Positions 8,825 through 15,416 of a DNA stretch of 64,000 bases are shown piece after piece. The notes beneath the pieces were generated by a model. The model was not told the origin of the DNA. It made no database searches and saw nothing but the letters and a program-made list of their open reading frames with translations. Source of the stretch: Acidimicrobiia bacterium (GTDB lineage: Bacteria; Actinomycetota; Acidimicrobiia; Spongiisociales; ZC4RG35); the NCBI GenBank assembly GCA_028285585.1, contig JANQOU010000003.1:62001-126000 (forward strand), written 5' to 3'. The translations under genes were made by a program, and so were the position numbers. Position 1 is the stretch's first letter. Each line of letters begins with the position of its first letter.

Positions 8825-9088
8825 TTACTTCTCCAGCATGTTCAGCTCGTCGAGCTGATTGATGAAGGCTTGTGCGTCGGTCTGGGCGAGATCGAGCTCG
8901 ATCTCGAAGGTGTCCACCAGCTGCTGGGCGAGGGCATCGACTGTCGCACCATCCTTGAGGGATTCCCACAACACCGTTCCAGCCGGGTTGGTTGCGAAGT
9001 ACTGCTCCGAATCGTCGTCGAGGATCACGGTCTCGTCGACCGCTTTCACCGACTCGAGATCGGACCTGAGTTTGAAGAGTCTTTCCAT
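8825..9088 (-). CDS. PqqD-like RiPP recognition protein (lasso B1 type)
   Basis: 87 residues from ATG 9088 with GGAGGAAAC directly upstream. The sequence pattern (ILDDDSEQYFATNPAGTVLW, then a helical half ending DELNML) is that of stand-alone PqqD-fold proteins, which bind precursor leader peptides and hand them to modifying enzymes. It follows the B2 gene by 30 nt on the same strand. In lasso peptide clusters the B1-B2 pair removes the leader. Partner precursors lie 1.5-3.2 kb away. Confidence 0.82.
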   Translation of the reverse strand: MERLFKLRSDLESVKAVDETVILDDDSEQYFATNPAGTVLWESLKDGATVDALAQQLVDTFEIELDLAQTDAQAFINQLDELNMLEK

Positions 9089-9118
9089 GTTTCCTCCGCC
9101 GGGCAGGCTAACCACGTT

Positions 9119-9583
9119 TCATCTGAACGAATCTGGGCCTGCAGTCTCAGCTTGATCCGTGGACAAAGGCAGGTACTTCGTCTTGACCGACTGCGGGTCG
9201 TTGAGCACCAACCCATCCAGCTCGACCCAGGCGTGGAACTGATGCGGCTCGCCGGTCTCGCCCCTGGTGACGCCTCGGACGATGTGTGCGTCGTCTCCGG
9301 CCACCCAGAGGACGGCAAGGGAGCGCTCCAGGCAAGTGAAGACCAGTGGCCGAAGCCGGGCAACCCGATCCACGAAGTGGGCGACTTCCGGCATCTCATC
9401 AGGGCCCATGGTCGGGATTCCTGTGTCTTTGAGAGCACTCAGCGTGGTTGCGTAGCCGTCCCGCCGAAGCGAGCGCCTCGCTTTGGGAAGATAGGCCAGG
9501 GCCTTCAGCGCGGTCTTCCGGGCAGGCCGAGACAGGGCTCGGTATTGCCTGACTCCTCTGAGCAGTTTCCGCATCATCGACAT
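9119..9583 (-). CDS. Lasso-peptide B2-type leader peptidase (transglutaminase-like)
   Basis: 154 residues. The Cys-His-Asp triad of this family is visible: Cys84 in TCLERSLAVLW, His117 in PHQFHAWVELDG and Asp129 in LNDPQ. B2 enzymes cleave the leader from RiPP precursors with help of the B1 protein encoded just downstream. The ATG overlaps the ATG of the divergent kinase gene inside one CATG, leaving no shared promoter gap; an alternative start is Met4. No asparagine-synthetase-like cyclase gene is present nearby. Confidence 0.85.
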   Translation of the reverse strand: MSMMRKLLRGVRQYRALSRPARKTALKALAYLPKARRSLRRDGYATTLSALKDTGIPTMGPDEMPEVAHFVDRVARLRPLVFTCLERSLAVLWVAGDDAHIVRGVTRGETGEPHQFHAWVELDGLVLNDPQSVKTKYLPLSTDQAETAGPDSFR

Positions 9584-10430
9584 GATCTCACGACAGCGGA
9601 TCGCAGTCGATTACCGTCGCCAGGTGTCCACATCTTCACACGGTGCCTACGGTTTTCGTCTGTCCGGGCTGGACGATGCTCTGGATTGGTTGAACCCCGC
9701 ACCGGACGACTGGCCGACGGTAGAGGTGAAGCAGGAGGTCGCTCCGCCTGATGAGTCTTCGCGGTTCGACGAGGAGGTGAGGGCGTTTCCGCTCATGGGG
9801 GGCTACCGACTCGAGGTGATGCGTGCCGAACGAAGGGTTCTGTTCTCAGGCCCTGAGCCACTGAGTAGCCCTGCCCTCATCCACCCATTCCTGGCCCCGG
9901 CTGCGTCGGTGTTGTGTCGATGGGAAGACTGGCCCCCTTTTCATGCTGGGGCGTTCGTCGTCAACGGAGAGGCCTGGGCCCTGACTGCTGACCGAAACGG
10001 AGGGAAGAGCACCACGCTTGCTGCTCTCGCCGAGTCGGGTGTGCCGGTGCTGACCGACGACTTGGTCGTCCTCAAGGAGAGTCACGTGGCAGCCGGCCCT
10101 CGTTCCGTTGACTTGCGGGATCCTCGCGACTTCTCAGATGTCGAGTATCTAGGGGAGCTGGGAAGGCGGGAGCGTTGGAGGAAGCAGCTAGCGCCGGTGC
10201 CGGCGGAAGTGCCCGTGGCTGGTGTCATCCAGCTCGTTTGGTCCGATGCTCCCGGTGTTCACTGGGTTTCGATGGAAGAGAAGCCGGAGATCATCAAGGA
10301 AGGGCTCTCGTACTCAGCCTCTGGTCGGGCCATGCTCGATGTGCTGCGTCTCCCTATGGTCCGGGTCGGCCGTCCGCGAGGAGAGCTGACAGAGACGATC
10401 GATCTGGTGCTGGAGGCGGTGAGGGCGTAG
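9582..10430 (+). CDS. HPr-kinase-like RiPP-associated kinase, copy 1
   Basis: 282 residues. A P-loop ADRNGGKST sits at 136-144, preceded by FHAGAF (His121) and followed by PVLTDDLVVL; this is the HPrK fold used by kinases that phosphorylate Ser in lasso precursors. No PTS gene is in the window, so a regulatory HPr role is unlikely. It is about two-thirds identical by eye to copy 2 at 10713. The downstream convergent gene encodes precursor 1. Likely reaction: ATP-dependent phosphorylation of a Ser/Thr in the precursor core. Confidence 0.75.
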   Translation: MISRQRIAVDYRRQVSTSSHGAYGFRLSGLDDALDWLNPAPDDWPTVEVKQEVAPPDESSRFDEEVRAFPLMGGYRLEVMRAERRVLFSGPEPLSSPALIHPFLAPAASVLCRWEDWPPFHAGAFVVNGEAWALTADRNGGKSTTLAALAESGVPVLTDDLVVLKESHVAAGPRSVDLRDPRDFSDVEYLGELGRRERWRKQLAPVPAEVPVAGVIQLVWSDAPGVHWVSMEEKPEIIKEGLSYSASGRAMLDVLRLPMVRVGRPRGELTETIDLVLEAVRA

Positions 10431-10461
10431 GAAGGGAACCTGCGCAAGCTGCTCAGACAAA

Positions 10462-10491
10462 GAAGCCGGGCCCCTTCGGGGGCCCGGCTTC
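10462..10491. terminator. Bidirectional terminator between kinase 1 and precursor 1
   Basis: A perfect 13-bp stem GAAGCCGGGCCCC/GGGGCCCGGCTTC with TTCG loop. On the minus strand it is followed by TTTG and would end the precursor 1 transcript; on the plus strand it would end the kinase transcript. Confidence 0.85.
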
Positions 10492-10510
10492 CGTAAGCGA
10501 CTGTCGAGGT

Positions 10511-10636
10511 TCAGGCTACGTCGTTCACGGGCGTAGTGGTGACGATGATGGACACGACCGGGGCCGTATCAGGCACGCCTTGGGTCAGCTCGGCAACGCT
10601 GCCAAGCGAACGGACTGTTGGTGCTTCGTAGGACAT
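10511..10636 (-). CDS. RiPP precursor peptide 1
   Basis: 41 residues, too short for routine gene calling. Leader MSYEAPTVRSLGSVAELT matches the lasso-type pattern YxxP...LG...LT, with the Thr expected at position -2 of the cleavage site. The predicted core starts GVPDTAPVVS and ends TPVNDVA. It has Asp at core position 4 and none at 7-9, so a standard lasso ring cannot be drawn. A strong SD (GGGAGG) lies 7 nt upstream. Leader identity with precursors 2 and 3 makes this a real gene. Confidence 0.85.
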   Translation of the reverse strand: MSYEAPTVRSLGSVAELTQGVPDTAPVVSIIVTTTPVNDVA

Positions 10637-10682
10637 GTGCTGCCTCCCTGTGTTCGCGGTCGCAATAAACCCACCTGATGCC

Positions 10683-10706
10683 AGCGTAGCAGTTCAATAC
10701 TCTCCG
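10683..10706 (-). promoter_or_regulatory. Putative promoter of precursor 1
   Basis: Read on the minus strand: CGGAGAGT, a 10-nt gap, then TACGCT. The same CGGAGAGT box with TATTGT or TAGATT follows at the same distance upstream of precursors 2 and 3. Shared position before three paralogous genes is the evidence; the sigma factor is unknown. Confidence 0.5.
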
Positions 10707-10722
10707 TGACGAGTGGTCACGG
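10704..10722. promoter_or_regulatory. Palindrome CCGTGAC-N5-GTCACGG, possible operator
   Basis: A perfect 7-bp inverted repeat between the divergent precursor 1 and kinase 2 genes. It recurs at 11893-11911 with a different 5-nt centre but intact arms, which suggests selection. It overlaps the upstream end of the CGGAGAGT box, so a repressor here could block precursor transcription. Confidence 0.5.
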
Positions 10723-11573
10723 TGCGTTTCTACTTGAGGTTGGTCACGGTCGATTACCGTCGGAAGGTGTCAACACCTTCGCATGGTGCTTACGGCTTTC
10801 GCTTCTCGGGAGTTGAGGATGCACTGGATTGGTTGAACCCTGCACCATCTGATTGGCCTGTCGCGGACGTGGAGCAGCGTGTCGGTGTAGTCACGGAGCC
10901 ATCTCGTCCTCGCGACGACGTGATGGAGAAGCTGCTCAAGGGAGACCGGAGCTTGCGCGTCTTTCCGTTCGAGCGGCGAGCCGTGCTGACCGGGCCCAAG
11001 CCGGTAAGCAGTGCTGCTCTCATCCATCCTTACCTGGCACCGGCTGGTGCCGTGTTGGCCTGGAGAGAAGATTGGCCTTCCCTGCATTCAGGTGCCTTCA
11101 TGGTGGGGGACAAAGCCTGGATTCTGGCCGCCGACAAAGATGGAGGAAAAAGCACCACACTTGCTGCTCTCACCGACTCAGGCCGTCCAGTCTTGTCAGA
11201 CGATGTCGTCGTTCTCAAGAACGGTCAGGTGGCGGCTGGCCCCCGTTCCATTGACCTGAGAGCACCGAGCGCTGCTCCCGATGTCGAGCATGTGGGGGTG
11301 TTGGGGCGGAGAGAGCATTGGAGAAAACGACTTCCGCCGGTACCGCCGGAAGTGCCGGTAGCGGGTTTGATTCAGCTCGTCTGGTCAGACACGGTGAGCG
11401 TCGCTCCAATTCCACTCGGCGAGAGACCGGACCTGGTTAAGAGCAGGTTGGCGTACCCGGCCTCCGCTCGTCCGACGTTGGGCATCCTTCGTCTTCCCAT
11501 GATTCGGGTCTCCCGGCCTCGCGGAGATCTCAGCGAGACGACCGACCTGGTTCTCGAGGCAGCCGACGGGTAG
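10713..11573 (+). CDS. HPr-kinase-like RiPP-associated kinase, copy 2
   Basis: 286 residues. Same architecture as copy 1: LHSGAF, P-loop ADKDGGKST, PVLSDDVVVL, then the C-terminal RPRGDLSETTDLVLEA. The longest reading starts at GTG 10713, inside the palindrome; TTG at 10734 or 10740 would align better with copy 1 and leave the palindrome untranslated. The second half of the 10.4-11.9 kb segment repeats the layout kinase (+), terminator, precursor (-), so a cassette duplication is clear. Confidence 0.75.
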   Translation: MVTVRFYLRLVTVDYRRKVSTPSHGAYGFRFSGVEDALDWLNPAPSDWPVADVEQRVGVVTEPSRPRDDVMEKLLKGDRSLRVFPFERRAVLTGPKPVSSAALIHPYLAPAGAVLAWREDWPSLHSGAFMVGDKAWILAADKDGGKSTTLAALTDSGRPVLSDDVVVLKNGQVAAGPRSIDLRAPSAAPDVEHVGVLGRREHWRKRLPPVPPEVPVAGLIQLVWSDTVSVAPIPLGERPDLVKSRLAYPASARPTLGILRLPMIRVSRPRGDLSETTDLVLEAADG

Positions 11574-11596
11574 CCGTAGTTGGCCCGCCAAGAAAA

Positions 11597-11627
11597 AAGA
11601 CGGGAACTCAGAAGAAGTTCCCGTCTT
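11597..11627. terminator. Terminator between kinase 2 and precursor 2
   Basis: A 12-bp stem AAGACGGGAACT/AGTTCCCGTCTT with a 7-nt loop. On the minus strand it runs into TTTTTT, a strong intrinsic terminator for precursor 2. Confidence 0.85.
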
Positions 11628-11693
11628 AGTCGACTGCCAGAAAGGCACCGCTTGTGTGCCTCTCTGCTCAGCCTCTGCGTGTGTTCTTGGTGA

Positions 11694-11816
11694 TTAGGGC
11701 AGTGCCGTTGTCGGGACCGTAGGTCTGACGGACACGTCCGGAATCGTCTTCGTCACTTGAAGGGTGATCTCGGCCACGCTCCCGAGTGAGCGCACTGCTG
11801 GTGCTTCGTAGGACAT
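11694..11816 (-). CDS. RiPP precursor peptide 2
   Basis: 40 residues; ATG with GGGGAGG upstream. Leader MSYEAPAVRSLGSVAEIT differs from precursor 1 at two of 18 positions. The predicted core begins QVTKTIPDVSVR and ends PTTALP. With cleavage two residues after the Thr rule, Asp falls at core position 8, the usual ring-closing place of a lasso peptide, although residue 1 would be Gln rather than Gly. Codon use differs little from precursor 1 in the leader and strongly in the core. Confidence 0.85.
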   Translation of the reverse strand: MSYEAPAVRSLGSVAEITLQVTKTIPDVSVRPTVPTTALP

Positions 11817-11871
11817 TGTCCGGGCCTCCCCTTGTTCTCTGTTCCTTGGTCGTATCGACCCACCTGTGGCA

Positions 11872-11895
11872 ACAATAGCATCCCAATACTCTCCG
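11872..11895 (-). promoter_or_regulatory. Putative promoter of precursor 2
   Basis: On the minus strand CGGAGAGT, 10 nt, TATTGT. This matches the element before precursor 1 and is the best -10 sequence of the three. Confidence 0.5.
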
Positions 11896-11911
11896 TGACG
11901 AGCCGTCACGG
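11893..11911. promoter_or_regulatory. Second copy of the CCGTGAC-N5-GTCACGG palindrome
   Basis: Arms identical to 10704-10722, centre GAGCC instead of GAGTG. Retained although the adjoining kinase copy is deleted, which points to a role for the divergent precursor promoter. Confidence 0.5.
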
Positions 11912-12066
11912 TGTGTTTCTACTTGAGGTTGGTCACGGTCGACTGCTGTCCAAGGTGCTCACACCTACATGTGGTGCCTACGGCTTTCGTTGATTCGGGT
12001 CTTCCGGCCCTCACGGAGATCTCAGCGAGACGACCGACCTGGTTCTCGAGGCAGCCGAGGGGCTGG
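11911..12066 (+). pseudogene. Internally deleted third HPr-kinase-like gene
   Basis: The first about 80 nt match the 5' end of kinase 2 (TTTCTACTTGAGGTTGGTCA, later GGTGCCTACGGCTTTCG). The sequence then jumps to the last about 70 nt of kinase 2 (ATTCGGGTCTTCCGG, then TCAGCGAGACGACCGACCTG). About 700 bp including the P-loop are missing, so no kinase can be made. It is followed by the same terminator type and by precursor 3, marking a third decayed cassette. Confidence 0.85.
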
Positions 12067-12091
12067 TGGCAAAAGGCCGCCACCGCAAAGG

Positions 12092-12123
12092 AAAGACGGG
12101 AACCCATGAGAGTTCCCGTCTTT
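12092..12123. terminator. Terminator between kinase remnant and precursor 3
   Basis: Stem AAAGACGGGAAC against GTTCCCGTCTTT, nearly the same as 11597-11627, with T runs on both sides. Its likely function is to end precursor 3 on the minus strand. Confidence 0.8.
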
Positions 12124-12173
12124 CGTCAGTTAGCGAGTAGGCAAGAACCTTCTCGCTCAGTTCTTGGTTGTGA

Positions 12174-12302
12174 TCAGTCCAGTGAGGACGCCGAAACCCC
12201 GTTCGGGACTCTTATGGAACCGTTCGGAAGCGTCTTGCTCACCTGAAGTGTGATCTCAGCAACGCTCCCGAGTGAGCGCACCGATGGTGCTTCGTAGGAC
12301 AT
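12174..12302 (-). CDS. RiPP precursor peptide 3
   Basis: 42 residues; ATG with GGGAGG upstream. Leader MSYEAPSVRSLGSVAEIT is again conserved. The predicted core begins QVSKTLPNGSIR and ends SASSLD. It aligns without gaps to precursor 2 (QVxKTxP), but core position 8 is Asn rather than Asp, so a normal macrolactam would need another residue. The core is rich in Ser, a possible kinase target, although its own kinase copy is deleted. Confidence 0.83.
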   Translation of the reverse strand: MSYEAPSVRSLGSVAEITLQVSKTLPNGSIRVPNGVSASSLD

Positions 12303-12355
12303 TATTGGGCCTCCCATTATCTCTGTCGGCGATAGACCGCCGCCGCCTGGTGAGA

Positions 12356-12378
12356 AATCTAACGGCTGCCACTCTCCG
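12356..12378 (-). promoter_or_regulatory. Putative promoter of precursor 3
   Basis: On the minus strand CGGAGAGT, 9 nt, TAGATT. The palindrome found at the other two copies is lost here (CGCGGTCA remains). Confidence 0.4.
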
Positions 12379-12453
12379 CGGTCAACCTCCGACGAGGACT
12401 ATTCATGTTGCACTAGTCATCGTCTCTCAGAGTGGTGGAGCGGATGGGTACCG

Positions 12454-12792
12454 CTAGTAGGGGGCCGTCGGATCGATCCCGAGTTTCTCCGCCCACAACT
12501 CCAGCAGCGACTCCAACTCTGACTCGATGTCGACGTTCTGGTCCTTAGGGGGTGGGAGCAGGTCGAGAACTTCGAATTGGAACCCGGCTTGGCCATTGGC
12601 GTCCCAGTCGTCTTGCAGGCCACGACTCGGATGGCTGCCCAACTCGAGTTGAGTTTGGATGCGGCGGAGCCGGGCGGGGGCGTCGGGGCTGGTTCCGACC
12701 ATTGTCCGGCCGCTTGCGACATGTGTTACTCGATAGATGCCAGCGGGCCGGGGCGTCTCCTGATAGCGACGAATCTCTTCTTTGCGATCCAC
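12454..12792 (-). CDS. GIY-YIG-like nuclease-family protein
   Basis: 112 residues. The segment AGIYRVTHVASGRTMVGTSP resembles the GIY-YIG core (GIY, then MVG for YIG), followed by ARLRRIQTQLELGSHPSRGL, a helix with Arg. The usual catalytic Glu comes later and cannot be assigned with certainty. Small stand-alone GIY-YIG proteins of this type are common and mostly uncharacterised. It lies on the minus strand between precursor 3 and the second sigma operon, and its role in the island is unknown. Confidence 0.6.
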   Translation of the reverse strand: MDRKEEIRRYQETPRPAGIYRVTHVASGRTMVGTSPDAPARLRRIQTQLELGSHPSRGLQDDWDANGQAGFQFEVLDLLPPPKDQNVDIESELESLLELWAEKLGIDPTAPY

Positions 12793-12862
12793 GTCAGCAG
12801 CCTATGACGCCGCGCTCTTCATGTGTCCAGCGTTTTCGGGCCAACCAGACGTATCAGCGTGG

Positions 12863-13693
12863 CTATTCGTCCCTGGCGGTGAACGCGAAACTCGTTAGAG
12901 GATTACCCCTCTCGTCAAGTGACTCACCCTCGAAGCGGTCGCCGTCGACCAGCACGGTGTCGAAGACCACGACGCCAGCAATCGGGCGTTGCCAAACCGA
13001 CCCGCCGTTGACTGTCAACACCACCACGGCCGCGTTGAGAGGCACATCCCAAGTGAGTTGGCCGGGGCCACCCACTTCGTGGGTTGGTCCATCCCTCGGA
13101 TCCGGTTGAAGGAGCTCGGTGGGATCGATCGACGGGTCATCTACCAACTCACCGGCACACCCACCGCTGGGAATCACGCATCTGGTCTGGAGTCGGCGGC
13201 CATCACCAGGAGAGTTCTCATAGAGATGAAGGATCACGATGTCGTCGCCTCCGGTAGTTGTTCCCACCGAAGTGATCCTCAGCACGTCGGGGTCAGAGGC
13301 CATTTGAAGGTGCAACGCGGCAGCCGCCTCGATACGACGAGTGTCTGAGAGGGCGGTCAAGGGTTGCTCCACACCAAGCGAATCGGTGTCGAACACGGGC
13401 TCCGGGGCAGGCGCTCCCTGGACAATCACCGGGTCGGTGGCGAGCAGGGTTTCGCCCTCCGCTAGCACCGGAGCTACAGGCGCTCGCTCTTCCTGATTGA
13501 TCGCTACCAGATTGGCTACCACCAGAACGACAGTTAGGAGAGCGATGCCTGTTGTTGCGAATCTGAGCGAACGGTCCCTTCGTACTCTCTTCGCCGCGGC
13601 CGCTTTCACTTCGTCGATATCTGTCGGCTGTCCGGCTGGTTCGTCGGCTGCTGCGGCCCTCAAACCGGATCGGATGCGTGTTTCGAGGCTCAT
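12863..13693 (-). CDS. Membrane-anchored sigma-regulator-like protein
   Basis: 276 residues from ATG 13693, overlapping the sigma stop (ATGA). Residues about 1-40 are cytosolic and charged, one membrane segment lies at about 46-64 (FATTGIALLTVVLVVANLVA), and an extracytoplasmic domain of about 200 residues follows with Cys pairs (TRCVIPSGGCAG). Genes in this position after ECF factors usually encode anti-sigma factors. No ZAS motif is visible, so the assignment rests on coupling and topology. Confidence 0.5.
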   Translation of the reverse strand: MSLETRIRSGLRAAAADEPAGQPTDIDEVKAAAAKRVRRDRSLRFATTGIALLTVVLVVANLVAINQEERAPVAPVLAEGETLLATDPVIVQGAPAPEPVFDTDSLGVEQPLTALSDTRRIEAAAALHLQMASDPDVLRITSVGTTTGGDDIVILHLYENSPGDGRRLQTRCVIPSGGCAGELVDDPSIDPTELLQPDPRDGPTHEVGGPGQLTWDVPLNAAVVVLTVNGGSVWQRPIAGVVVFDTVLVDGDRFEGESLDERGNPLTSFAFTARDE

Positions 13694-14181
13694 AGGACGA
13701 GCTCCTTCCTCAACCGTTCCAAGCCCCGGCTGAGCCGACTCTTGACGGTTCCTGGCTCTAACCCGAACGTTTCGGCGATTTGCTCCTGAGACAGATCGAG
13801 CAGATATCTCGCCACGATCACGTCTCGTTGCTTTGCCGGCAATCTTCGAACTGCTTCGATCAGCGCCGGATCCGGGGGTGTTGGCACTTCGACCAGTGGT
13901 TCCGGAGGCTCGGGAAGCTTCTTGGCCAGGGACCGGCGTTTCAGCCCAGTCCTTGCCCAGTTCACGGCCACTCGGTAGACCCAGCCTTGCGGGTTGGACA
14001 TTCTCGAAACGTCTCGCCACTTGGTGAATGTCCTGACCATTGCCTCATCGACCGCCTCAGCTGCCAGGTCGCGGTCACGGATGACAACCGCAACCGCCCG
14101 GTACACCTCGGGCCAGGTCACCGAGTAGAAGGCGTCGAAAGACGCCACCACAGGCTCACGAGCCTCATCCAAACTGGCCAT
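13690..14181 (-). CDS. ECF sigma factor (SigE-like family)
   Basis: 163 residues. Region 2 shows EVYRAVAVVIRDRDLAAEAV with DEAMVRTFTKW and NPQGWVYRVAVNWARTGLKR; region 4 shows VIVARYLLDLSQEQIAETFG and LEPGTVKSRLSRGLERLRK. It is transcribed with the membrane protein at 12863. Its targets are unknown; the CGGAGAGT boxes of the precursor genes are candidates for either this factor or the one at 4787. Confidence 0.88.
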   Translation of the reverse strand: MASLDEAREPVVASFDAFYSVTWPEVYRAVAVVIRDRDLAAEAVDEAMVRTFTKWRDVSRMSNPQGWVYRVAVNWARTGLKRRSLAKKLPEPPEPLVEVPTPPDPALIEAVRRLPAKQRDVIVARYLLDLSQEQIAETFGLEPGTVKSRLSRGLERLRKELVL

Positions 14182-14460
14182 CCGATCGACAGACCATCCA
14201 GGAGCCAGTTTCGTTCCCGTGAATGTTGGTCAACCGGTTCATGACCGAGGTTGGATATGTCACGGTCCATAGATGGTGCTGCCTAGCTCAGTCGTCAGTG
14301 GCAGGTTGCCTGGGGAAGCATCACCAAGTTTCATCGTCGTCCCCCGACACTGAAGCGTGGGGACCGCTGTTATCCCATTGCCAGGACCAGCACTAGACCC
14401 CACCGCACTGTTGTGCTCACATCTAATGCCGTTTCCTTGTTTGTGTTCTGGCGTAGTGAT

Positions 14461-14967
14461 TCATCCACCACCGCCTACGTATTCGAGAGTGATGCCAATC
14501 TGGTTGCGTGGTCCTCGTATGTCTGGGTCGGGGTCGCTTGTTTGCAGCCCTATCCAGATTCTGCCCTCGCGTCCGGAGAGGTCCTTTGTTCCGACGTAGA
14601 GAGTCTCTGTGGTCGAGGATTGGGCTACGTCCCAGCCTGAAGATGCGGCGTCAGCCACGGTGGCTCCAAGGATGCTCATCGACTGGGACTCTTCGATTCG
14701 GAATGATCTTATGACCTTGGCGTAAACCGGCTTCCCCAGTAGCTCTCCCGCTTCCTGCTCTCGGGACGAGACAAGTTCGGACTGAGCAGGGACATACGAG
14801 GCCATTGGATCTGCAAGAAGCCCCGGGAGGAATGTCTCATCACCCGAACAAGACGCATTGAGTATGGCGGCGATGAGAAGAAAGGCAACGGCCCTCCCCG
14901 TTCCTTGCCTTCTACTATCGGCGGTCCCGCCTCGGTGTGACCCGCCGAGTTTTGAGGAACCGGTCAT
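14461..14967 (-). CDS. Predicted lipoprotein, FLPxLLADPMASY family, copy 1
   Basis: 168 residues from ATG 14967; an in-frame Met at 14991 is also possible. A signal peptide ends in a lipobox-like LNASC near residue 38-42, then GDETFLPGLLADPMASY. This last motif and GKPVYAKVIRSFR recur in the protein at 34174, so the two are paralogs. The family is not one I recognise. Expected location is the outer face of the membrane. Confidence 0.65.
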   Translation of the reverse strand: MTGSSKLGGSHRGGTADSRRQGTGRAVAFLLIAAILNASCSGDETFLPGLLADPMASYVPAQSELVSSREQEAGELLGKPVYAKVIRSFRIEESQSMSILGATVADAASSGWDVAQSSTTETLYVGTKDLSGREGRIWIGLQTSDPDPDIRGPRNQIGITLEYVGGGG

Positions 14968-15416
14968 CACGTCTTCGCAACGTAGCGTCATATCCGCGCG
15001 ATCGGTGCGCGCAGTCAACCCTCCTATCGCCCGCTGTTGGACATCGCCTCTGCATTTACCGTCTGGGATCAGCGGGAATCGGACGAGTAGTCGAGTTCCC
15101 CCAATTGTCGGAGGATGTCCCAACCTCACTGCACATCAGGACTTCGAACACCGGATCACCGTCGCAACGAGTACTACATCCGGGAGATCCAAGAGCAGCC
15201 CACCGCTCAGAGCGTCTATCGCGAACTCATCGAACTCGTGGGCCGTTGGGATCAAGTCTGAATCTTGCTGGTCCGCCCGGCGGCTGGCGGCATCCACCAG
15301 TCCCCAATCCGTTTGAAGCGTCTAACCACGCCCTCCCGGGGAAAGCGGACAATTTCACCTGAGGCAGGCTAAGTCCCGCGGCGGTAAATCGCCCCCCAGG
15401 TCTCCGATTGCAGTCG
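14968..15416. other. 449-nt gap with one possible small gene
   Basis: Separates the lipoprotein and FtsX-like genes, both on the minus strand. Apart from the small plus-strand ORF at 15115 I see no RNA gene, strong terminator or repeat here. Confidence 0.4.
15115..15261 (+). CDS. Possible small hypothetical protein (48 aa)
   Basis: ATG preceded directly by GTCGGAGG, which is very close for an SD. The product ends in an amphipathic stretch (EYYIREIQEQPTAQSVYREL, then IELVGRWDQV), and its codons have G or C in the third position in most cases, as real genes here do. No homology recognised. It lies antisense in a gap, so it may be chance. Confidence 0.3.
   Translation: MSQPHCTSGLRTPDHRRNEYYIREIQEQPTAQSVYRELIELVGRWDQV

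Noticed and set aside
9582-11573. The two kinases as regulatory HPr kinases of a sugar PTS
   Set aside because: No HPr or PTS gene is in the window, the proteins carry a P-loop variant seen in RiPP kinases, and they alternate with precursor genes.
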